Below, piece by piece: positions 1 to 9,900 of a stretch of DNA of 64,000 nucleotides. The stretch comes from Methylomonas sp. UP202 (GTDB taxonomy: Bacteria > Pseudomonadota > Gammaproteobacteria > Methylococcales > Methylomonadaceae), in assembly GCF_029910655.1 (NCBI RefSeq), contig NZ_CP123897.1, positions 1,550,001 through 1,614,000 on the forward strand, read 5' to 3'. Within the stretch, counting starts at the first letter, position 1. Each line of letters begins with the position of its first letter. A program made the translations under genes and the position numbers. Below the pieces are notes generated by a model that was not told the DNA's origin, did not search any database, and was given only the letters and a program-made list of their open reading frames with translations.

Positions 1-2
1 CG

Positions 3-278
3 TTGGAATTGCATAGCCCGCATTTAGGTTTGGCCGATTGGGAAGCGGTCGATGAGTTGAAGCTGTTGGCGTTTCTGGACGCCGGTAAGGGTTGGGTCAA
101 GAACCCTTTGAAAGGCAACGCCAAGGGCAATTTCTTGAGCAGCGCCGGCGTCGGCTTACGCTTTCAGGTGTGGAAGCATTTGAGCGGGGCTTTCGACGTA
201 GGCATACCGTTCAGCGGGTTGGCGCCGGTCAGTAGCGGCGATCCGCGCGTGCATTTCAATATCGCCACCGATTTTTAA
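3..278 (+). CDS. TpsB-type outer-membrane transporter (ShlB/FhaC family), C-terminal fragment
   Basis: Only the last about 91 residues are in the window; the frame is open to the left edge, so the true start lies upstream. The fragment looks like the final beta-strands of a FhaC/ShlB-type 16-stranded barrel: it has the pattern LLAFLDAGKGW, then SSAGVGLRFQ, and ends in an aromatic residue (ATDF), typical of Omp85-superfamily proteins recognised by BAM. In two-partner secretion the TpsB pore exports a large TpsA protein across the outer membrane. The next gene on the same strand is exactly such a TpsA, which is the strongest support for this call. The two genes are separated by a long 650-base spacer rather than tightly coupled. 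The POTRA domains cannot be seen because they lie outside the window. Confidence 0.75.
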   Translation: MELHSPHLGLADWEAVDELKLLAFLDAGKGWVKNPLKGNAKGNFLSSAGVGLRFQVWKHLSGAFDVGIPFSGLAPVSSGDPRVHFNIATDF

Positions 279-927
279 AGGCTGTTCCGTGTTCCGCTAT
301 GCGAAGCGCGACGCTCTATTTGACGAGTCGCGGAGAAACTCGCGGATTTTTCGATTGTTGAAGGGAGTACAAACCTAGGTTTGTACTCCGGCTGGTTTCT
401 GGAGTCGATAAATAGATGCGTTTAAACGGTATTTAAAACATCGGCTTGAACGTATGGAAATTCGGCGTATTTATAGATTTTTTTGAACGGTGGCGCGGGA
501 ACGACCAAATCGGCAATGTTGGTTGTTACGATAATATGACCTTATTTTTATACTATTAATTTTCAAGATTATCCCGGCGATTTATTTTCTGTAACTAATT
601 AATTAATAAGGAATTTAATTGGATGTTTTTTGTTCGGCGACGGGTTTGGGTTTTGGGTGTAATAGATTCGTCATATTTCGAATGTCTAAATAATTTGATT
701 GCTACTTTAGTACAGTTTTTAGCGACGGTTGGTCGGATAGATTAATAAATAGTCACTATTCGCCGGGCATTTGGAAAAGGGTGGTTTATTCCTTCTCCGC
801 GGGAAAGAAATTCGTGCCGCGCGCTGAATGGTTGCAATCAATAGAACATTAATTCGGCGAAGTCGCTGTTTGCGCTTATTTGGTTAATTCCCCGCCGGCG
901 CGTTATTTTATTTGAAGGGCTAATTCC
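279..927. other. Intergenic spacer between tpsB and tpsA
   Basis: This 649-base stretch has no credible gene. It is clearly more AT-rich than the flanking genes, especially around 500-760. It begins with a perfect palindrome (listed separately) and ends with GAAGGG about ten bases before the adhesin ATG, a plausible ribosome binding site. The AT-rich middle is a likely place for the adhesin promoter, but I cannot assign a -35/-10 pair with confidence. Confidence 0.5.
364..389. repeat. 26-bp perfect palindrome downstream of tpsB
   Basis: The sequence is a perfect dyad centred on CCTAGG with outer arms GGAGTACAAA/TTTGTACTCC. As RNA it would give a long stem with almost no loop and no following T-run, so it is not a classical intrinsic terminator. 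It could be an operator for a dimeric regulator controlling the large adhesin gene, or an mRNA 3' end stabiliser for tpsB. Function is inferred; the symmetry is directly visible. Confidence 0.6.
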
Positions 928-3900
928 ATGACCAACAAACCATCGGCTAAATCCCAGGACGTTCAATTTCGATTGAAACCGCTCGCGGCTCGCGTGCGCT
1001 ACGCATTGGCCGGCGGCCTGTTGGTGGGTAACGGCGCCGCGTTGGCCGAATTACCGATACCGGCGGCCGCTTGGATCAGTAGCGGTAGTGCGCAAGCACC
1101 GGTCGTGGACGGGAATACGATGGTGATCAAGCAGCTTTCGGACAAAGCAGTCTTGAATTGGCAAAAATTCAACGTCGGCAAGGAAAATACCGTCAAGTTC
1201 GAGCAGCCAGGCACCTCGTCGATCGCATTGAACAAGATAAACGATCCAGATCAAGATCCCAGCAGGATCATGGGTCAGATCGTCGCCAACGGCCAAATCT
1301 ATCTGTACAACAAAAACGGCTTTATCTTCGACAAAGACTCGGTGGTGAACGTCAACAGCTTCATCGCCACCACGTTGAAAGTTACCGACGAAGCCTGGGC
1401 GCGCGGCATCACCCGCGTCTACGACGAAAGCAAGGGCGCGGCCTTGGTCATCGAACCCAAATCGCCTGACGATAAGCTCGATCCGAAAACCGCCGAAATA
1501 CTGATTAACGCCGGCGCCAAGATCACCACCGACAAGGCCGGCCGCATCATCATCGCCGCGCCGAAAATTACTAACGAGGGGACCGTGAGCGCCGGCGCTC
1601 AAGGCCAAATCATCATGGCGGCCAGTGAAGACAAGGTGTATCTGCAGGCCGCCGACGATAAAAGTCCGTTCGCCGGCTTGCTGGTCGAAGTCGGTACCGG
1701 CGGCAAGGTGACCAATCGCGGCGACATTTCGGTGCGGCAGGGCAATGTGACCTTGGCCGGTTTCGCGGTCAACCAGGAAGGCCGAGTCAGCGCGACGACG
1801 TCTGTCAACGTTAACGGTTCCATTCGTTTGATCGCCAGGGAGAAAATCAAGGAGAACAATCCGGTATTGCTCGCTACGCAGACCGTCCGCGACAATGCCG
1901 GCGACGGGGCCGAAACCAAGGCCAAGGTTCGCTTGGGTGACGGCAGCGTCACCGAAGTGGTGGCCGATAGCGACGGCGGTAGCGCGATCGACGAACAGAC
2001 GCAACCGGCGTCTTATATCGAGATTGGTGCCCACACGGTGGCCTTGGAGTCGGGTTCGACGATACACGCGCCCGGCGCGACCGTTGCCGTTAACGCGACC
2101 GACACTCCGGAAAACGCCGGCCTTGGCAAGTCCGGCCGAATATTGATTGATAAAAACGCCAAAATCGACGTGGCCGGCTATAAAAACGTCAAGGTAGCGA
2201 TGGAGCGCAATGTCGGCGAGATTTCGGTGCAGAGTTACGACTTGCGCGATTCGCCGCTGCAGCGCGGCGGGATTCTAAAAGGCAAAACAGTGTATGTCGA
2301 TTTGCGCAAGGGTACCGAGCTGGTCGATGACGACGGCGCCTTGGCCAGGATCAGCCGAACGGTGGAAGAGCGATTGGGCACGGGCGGTAAAATCACGTTG
2401 ACGTCCGGTGGCGACGTGATCGCCAACGACGGCTCGCAATTCGATATTTCCGGCGGCTCGCTGCAATATCAGGATGGTTACATCAAGACCACCAAGCTGC
2501 TGACCAGCTACGGTGAGGTTGTCGATATTAGCGATGCCGATCCTACGGCACAGTATGCCGGCGTTTTCGGTAGCGTCGAGGAAAATCATGCCAAATGGGG
2601 GGCCAGTAAAACGTGGAACTTGCTGGGGTCGTTCGGCAAAGGCGTTTTTGAAAAAGGCTATACCGAGGGTCTGGCCGCCGGCAGCTTGAATATCTCGGCA
2701 CCTCGGCTGGCGTGGGGCGGCACTCTGACCGCTGGTTCCGAGGTCGGTGTTTACCAGCGAGCTTCGGCGAGTGCCGCCGCGAACGGCAGCTTTGAGATCG
2801 ATTTGGCGACGTTTCAGGACGCTCAAAAAACTCTGCAGAACGTTCAATTCGTCGATCGCGCCGGCGCGTTGGCCTTGGCGTTGAACGACGAATTCCCCAA
2901 GAACGGCGAGACCGATATCGATTTGAAAATCGCGGCCGCCACGCTAACCCGCTCCGGCGTCGGCAACGTGTCGGTGAAGACCCGCGGCGACGCTTCCCTA
3001 GACACCGACTTGGCGATGGGGCCGGGCGGCAAATTGAGCGTCGAGGCGACCAACATCGCCGTCAACGGCGATTTCAAAGCGGCCGGCGGCGCTCTAAATT
3101 TGCAAACCGATATTTCAGCGGTGGCGGATGGCGTCGATCTAGCGCAACAGGGGCGGATAGTCGTGGCGTCCGGAGTCAAAGTGGATGTATCCGGCGCATG
3201 GGTCAACGATTTGCGTAGTGGTCTGCATGGAACCCCGACCGATCCGTTGCTGATCGACGGCGGTAAAGTGGTGTTTCGCGCCAACGGCGACGTGCTTGTA
3301 AACAAGGGTGCCAAAATTTTGGCCGACGGTGGCGCATGGTTACCGGTCAACGGCAACCTGCGGTCCGGTCGCGGCGGCGAGATTACGTTGGCGGCCGAAG
3401 GCAGCACCGGCGACTTGATTTCGACGCTGACCTTGGCTGGCGAAATCTCCGCCTACGGTTTGGAACAAAACGGCGTGCTCAATCTGACGAGCGGCAAAAT
3501 CCTGGTGGGATTGCCCGACGCCGCCGACGACGTGACCGATACGCTAGTGCTGGGTACTTCAGCCGGATCGTTCGACCTATCCAAGCAGTTGGCCTTTCGC
3601 GAAATCAATCTGAGTGCCGACTTCGGCGGATTGACGGTAAAACGCAACGTGGACTTGAACTTGAGCCAGCGCAATCTGGTATTGACTGCCGGTTACCAGA
3701 ACGCGGCGACCGGCAGTTCGATACGCCGGTTTAGCCGGACCGTCGAATTGGCCGACCATTTGCGCCAGTCGGTCACGCTAACTTTAAAAGGCTATGCCGG
3801 CGTCGTGATGGAAACCGGCAGCCGCATCGTCGCCGATACCGGTTCTACGATCGGACTGACCGCGACGGCCGGCAGCGTCTTTATCGATGGTGCGTTGAAG

Positions 3901-6900
3901 GCGGCGGCCGGAAAAATCAATTTGATCATCGACCCGGCCGCTGGCTTGCAATACGATCCCACTCAAACCATTTGGCTGGGCAACCATGCCAGCTTGGACG
4001 CGCGCGGCGTCGCGGTGAAGGAACTGGCGGACGCTTACGGGAACCGGGGTGGTCAAGTGTTGGACGGGGGCACGATCGATTTCGATGCCAAACGCGGCGC
4101 CGTGGTGATCGCCGAAGGGGCGGTCCTGGATGTTTCCGGTACCGTGGCGACCGTCGATGTCGAGCGTTCCGATACGGTTTCGGCGGCGGCCTTCGTCAAG
4201 CGAACCTTCGCCTCCAATGCCGGCAACATATCGATCAAAGCGGCCGACGGTATCGTTATCGATGGTGAAATGCGAGCCTATGCCGGTTCGGCCAGCATGC
4301 ACGGCGGGCGATTGTCGCTGCGCCTCGATCGTTCGGAATTAAACCGTCCGGAAATTCCGGTCGTGCCGTTTCCCGACGGACCGTTGGTCATTAACGTCAG
4401 TCAGAGCGGCAAGCGCCAATCCGAAGAGGATCTGAAGTTCGGCGACGCCTACCCGGAAGACGGCATCGGCTTCGCAAGTATCGGCGCGGATCAGATTAGT
4501 GCCGGCGGTTTCACCGACCTGAGTCTGGCCGTGAACGGGACGTTAGGCGACGCGGCGGTGGCCTTCGTCGGCGACGTCAATCTGACCGCGGCGGAACGCA
4601 TCCACATCGATGCCGCCGAGCTGCGCGCGGTCGGATCGAACGGCGCCGACGCCGGCTCGGTTGTGTTGAATACCACTTTTCTAGAGCTCGGTTCCGATAA
4701 GCTACGCACTATTGCCGACAGCGCCGAAACCGGTAGCGGACAGTTCGCCGGCAATGCGCAATGGATACAACTGACCGGCGCCAGTCTCTGGAACGGCTTC
4801 CAGAAGGTCACGCTAAACAGCGCCCACGATATACGCACGATAGGCGTCCGCGAGGAAAGCGACGAGCAACGCGATTATGTCGGTGCCCTGGTGACGGCCG
4901 GCGATTTGTATTTGCACGCCAGCCAAGTATATCCCAGCACACTGACCGACTTCACGTTCGCGGTGCGCGGCAATCCGGACGGAAAAATCGTGATCTCCGG
5001 CACTAACACCGATGCGACGCCGTTGTCGGCGGCCGGTTCGTTGACTTTCGAGGCGCCCTTAATTAGCCAGCAAGGCGTGGTCAAGGCGCCGCTCGGGAAG
5101 ATTACGTTCCAGGCCGGCGATACGCTAACGCTGGCCTCCGGTAGCGTGACTTCAGTCTCGGGTATCGATCGGCTGACCGCTACGGAGCTATTGATTCCAT
5201 TCGGTGTTGTTCAGGGCGGAACCGACTGGTTATATACCTTGGATAATGTCCGAAATCTGGTTTGGGGCGCCGCGCCGGAAAAACGCATCGTCATGGACGC
5301 GCCGGAGATCGATGTCGCCAGCGGCAGTCTTGTGGATTTGGCTGGCGGAGGCGATTTGCTGGCCTACGAATTCATACCGGGTGCCGGCGGCTCCTACGAT
5401 TATTTAACGTCCGGTAGCGGCAGCTATCAGGGCGGCTTCGCGATTTTGCCGACCTTGGGGTCGTTGCTGAGTCCGTACGACCACTACCAAAGTAGTAGCT
5501 TCGATTATTCGCTCGGCGCTACGATTCATTTGGAAGCGAGCGGCGATCTGCCGGCCGGCGACTACGCGATTTTGCCGGCGCATTATGCATTGCTGCCGGG
5601 CGCCTATCTGATCACACCGGTCGCCGACACTCAGGACCAAGTCGTCACCCAATACACGCCTGACGGTAGAACCATCGTGTCGGGTTATTTCGCCCAGGCC
5701 GGCGGCAGTATTCGCGATGCGCGTTCCAGCGGTTTTCTAATCGAAACCGGCGCCGACGTTCGTAAGTACTCGGAATATCAAACCTACACCGCCAACAGCT
5801 TTTACCAGGAGCGAGCTAAAACCAACGAAACCGCAACGCCCAATTTACCGATGGACGGCGGCCAGGTTTCGTTGATCGCGCAAACCCGGTTGGTGATGGA
5901 AGGGGAGTTCATGCTGCAAGCCTTGCAAGGCGGCCGCGGCGCTCGAATGGATATCGCCGCCAATAACATCCGCATCGTCGCCGACCGCTCCGGCGAGGCT
6001 GCCGGCACCGGCGTCTTGGAAATTCTGGCCGACGACTTGAGCGCGCTGAATGTGGAAAGCCTGTTGCTCGGCGGCGCGCGAGACCGCGATGTCGAGACTG
6101 GCGAGACCGCGGTTGATGTCAGTGCCGATAGCGTGGTGTTCGCCGAGGGCGTCAATCTGCGCGGCGGCGAGATTATCGCGGCGGCCAAAAACCTGGTCGA
6201 AGTGCGTACCAATGTGAGCTTGGATGCCGATCGCCGTGTGGTCGGCGGGGACAGTGTGTTCAATCTGGTCGGTAACGGGGCCTTGCTACGCTTGTCCGGC
6301 GGCGATCAAATCGAACTGAACCGTACCGAAACCGACGGTTCGGCGGGCGATTTGTTGGTCGCCAAGGATGCGTTGTTGCACGCCGCCGCTTCGATGTTAT
6401 TGGATGCTTCGCACTCGACCGAGTTGCAGGGCGATATTCGGATGGAGGGAGGTTCGTTGAATCTGGCGGCCAATAGCGTCAATCTCGGTGCCGTGGACGG
6501 CTTGGCCGGCGGCGCATTGAATCTGACCAACGCCAAATTGGCCCAGTTAAACGTGGACGAATTGGTGCTGACCGCGCGTGATAGCCTCGGCTTTTACGGC
6601 AATGTGGATTGGCGGGGCGAGCGTTTGGCGATTAACGCCGCGGGTATGACCGGTCACGGCGCGGCCGGCGACGTGGCGTCGATCAGCGCCGGAACGCTGG
6701 TCTTGGCGAACAGCGGAGCGGCGGAAAATCTACAGACTGTTGACGGCGGCGGTCGATTGGCTATCGTTGCCGATAGACTGGAAACCGGTGCCGGCCGGTT
6801 TTCGATACTGGGTTTCGACGCGGTCGATGTCAACGCGAGCGAGCAAGTCCGCGCCACCGGTGACGGCGAATTGCGCGTCGCGGCCGATTTGCGGCTGGCG

Positions 6901-9900
6901 ACCGGCGGTTTCGGCGCCGACGGCGGCGCCAGCTTGAACATTGACGCGAGCGGGCATGCGGCGGAATTCGCCGGTCTAACCGGTAACGCGGCTATCGTCA
7001 GCGGATACGGCGCCGAATTGGCCGTTACCGCCGACAATATCGACTTCGATAGTCGGGTGGTGTTGCCGTCCGGCGCGTTGAGCCTGCACGCGTTGAGCGG
7101 TGACGTGAGCTTGGGCGAACATGCCCAGCTCGATTTGGCGGGGCGGGCCGTCAAGTTCGGTGATGTCGACCAATACAGTCCGGGCGGCCACTTCACGGCG
7201 GTGGCGGATCACGGCGGCATCGTCGCCAAGGCCGGGTCATTGATCGACGTGGATAGCGGCGGTGGCGATGCCGAGGGCGGAAATGTCGAAATCCGGGCTC
7301 TGGAAAAATCGGCTTCGTTGCAAGGCGAACTGCAAGCCAAGTCCGGCAGCGCGACGGTCGAGGTCGGCGAGTTCGCCGCCGGCCAGGGTTTCGACGCGTT
7401 AACGCAAAAATTGAACGGCGCCGGTATCGATCGTTCGATATATATCCGAGTCGGACAAGCCGATATCGTGCAAAGCCAGTCCGGCTCGGTCCGCGCCGAA
7501 CAAGTGACGCTGGTCGCCGATACCGGTTCGATCGAACTGGCCGGCACCGTGAACGCCGACGCCGCCGACGCCGGCGGTAGCATCAAATTGTATGCCGGCG
7601 ACGATGTGGTTCTGAACGCCGGCGCTACGCTGTCGGCGCGCGGTACCGGTGACGGCGCCAAGGGCGGTTCGGTGTTGTTGTCCAGCGTCGATAGCGACGG
7701 CGACGGGATCTCCGGCGTCGCGGTGGGCGAAGGTAGTCAAATCGACGTGCACGGCACCGGCGCGGAAGGCGGCGACGTGACGCTACGGGCCTTGCGGGAC
7801 GGCAACGGGGTGCGGATACAGCCGGTCGCCGGCTCGGTCAGCGGTTACAAGACGTTTTATGCCGAGGGCGTCGCCAAATATGCCAACGCCGATTTGGGCG
7901 ACGACGGTCGGATCGACGCCGCCGACATCGCCAAAATCAAGGCCGATACCGCCGCCTACATGACCGAAGCCAACATGGCGGCGGTCGCCGACCGGTTGGG
8001 CCAAGGCATCCGGTTGCTGGCCGGCGTCGAGATCGATTACAGCGGCGACCTGACCTTAAAGGACAAGTGGGATCTGGCCGACTGGCGCTACGACGAAAAC
8101 AGCGACGACAATGTTTGGGACGACGTGCCGGGGCGCTTGGTGATTCGGGCCAGCGGCGATTTCACGTTGGATCAGTCGTTGAGCGACGGGTTTAAAAACG
8201 TCACGTTTCAATACGACAATTTCGACGGCACTACCAAGTCGGTCTCGATTATCGACAAATTGCAGAGCGGCGCGTCCTGGTCGTACCAACTGACCGCCGG
8301 CGGCGATTTGACCAGCGCCGATTCGGACAAAACCTCGGGTGCCGGCGATCTGACGCTAACCAGCAACGTCAAGGTCAGAACCGGCACCGGCGACATTCAG
8401 TTGAATGCCGGCGGCGATATAGTGATTTCAGGCGGCGAGAGCGCCACCAACCGGCTGGCTTCGACCGCCGCGAAAAGCAGCACGGTTTTGGCGGTCAGCG
8501 ATGCGTCGGCCTGGAAAGCCGGCGGTTATCTATCGGGTTCGGGGATTGTCGCCGGGACCTATATTACCGATGTAGCCGCGGGCGGAATCGCGCATGCGAC
8601 GTCCGCTTCGGCAATCAATCGCAGCCTATCGTTACGGCTGGGCGACAGCGACGCGTCCGGGTGGCGGGTTGGCGATTATTTGACTGGTAACGGCATCGCG
8701 TCGGGTACCACTATCACCGGTATTAATCCGGCCGGCGTCGCGGCGCAAACCACGGCCTTGGCCGCCAAGAACACCAAGAGTCTGAAAGTCGCCGATGTCG
8801 GCGGTTGGGTGGTTGGCGACTACCTGTCCGGCAACGGTGTCGCGGCCGGGACTCAGATTACCGCGATCAACGTCAACACCAAGACAGTCACGATCAACAA
8901 CGCACTGACTGCGGCGGTTTCGGCCAATTCGACCTTGACGACCCTGCCTTCGGTACATTTAAGCACCGCGACGACCAAAATAATGACCGCCGACACGGCC
9001 ATTTCGACGTTGCCGACCGTGACGCTTAGCCAAGCCACGTCGTTGCAGATAGCCAATAATACTCAACTAACCGCCACTTACACGCCGGCATCCATCTACA
9101 GCGCGGGCACAACGACGCAAATCGCTCCTTACGGCACGCTCAGCGACCGGGCGGTTGCCCTGTTTGCCTATAGCGAATATCCGGTGGACGGCGGTAATGT
9201 CGGTCTGGCGGCGGCTGGTAATATCCAAGGGACGGTCAGCAATAACAACTATAACGATTGGTTGCTACGCATCGGCCAGTGGTCGGATCAGGCTCAGGAA
9301 AAACCAACCGCTTGGGGCGTGGCCTTGGGCTATATTCCCGGCGCCGCCAGTAGCACTCAACCCGGTAAGGCGCCGATGCCGCTGTTCCAGCAAAACGTCG
9401 GCGCTTTCGGCGGCGGCGCGGTTAAGGTCACGGCGGGCGGCGATATCAACGATCTGGAAGTGGTCATGCCGACCACCGGCAAGCAGGTCGGCGACGCCAA
9501 CGGTAGCCCGAACCTGAGCGGATTTAACAGTAACCAAGTCGAGGTCGGCGGCGGCGGTACTCTGGCGATACAGGCCGGCGGTAACGTCAACGGCGGTGTG
9601 TTCTATGTGGGTCAAGGCGAAGGCTCGCTGAGCGCTGGCGGAAGCATAGGCGGCGGCAGTCAGTTTGCCGACGGTCCGGTACTGTTGATGGGGGATACCC
9701 GTTTCGACATATCGGCTGGAAACGACTTGTCGCTGGCCGGCGTCACCGATCCGATGATAGCGGACGACGGCGAAGTGAATTTTTTCAGCTACGGCGCCGA
9801 CAGTGGTTTGACCTTGGCCACTCTGGCCGGCGACATTGGCTTATATAGTAGTACCTCGAAATTGATTTCCGTGTTGATTCCCACTGGAACGAATGAGCAA

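Noticed and set aside
1051..2067. 338-residue minus-strand open frame inside the adhesin gene
   Set aside because: It lies antisense to a clear coding region, with Arg/Gly/Asp-rich composition typical of frames produced by GC-biased codons; no domain is visible.
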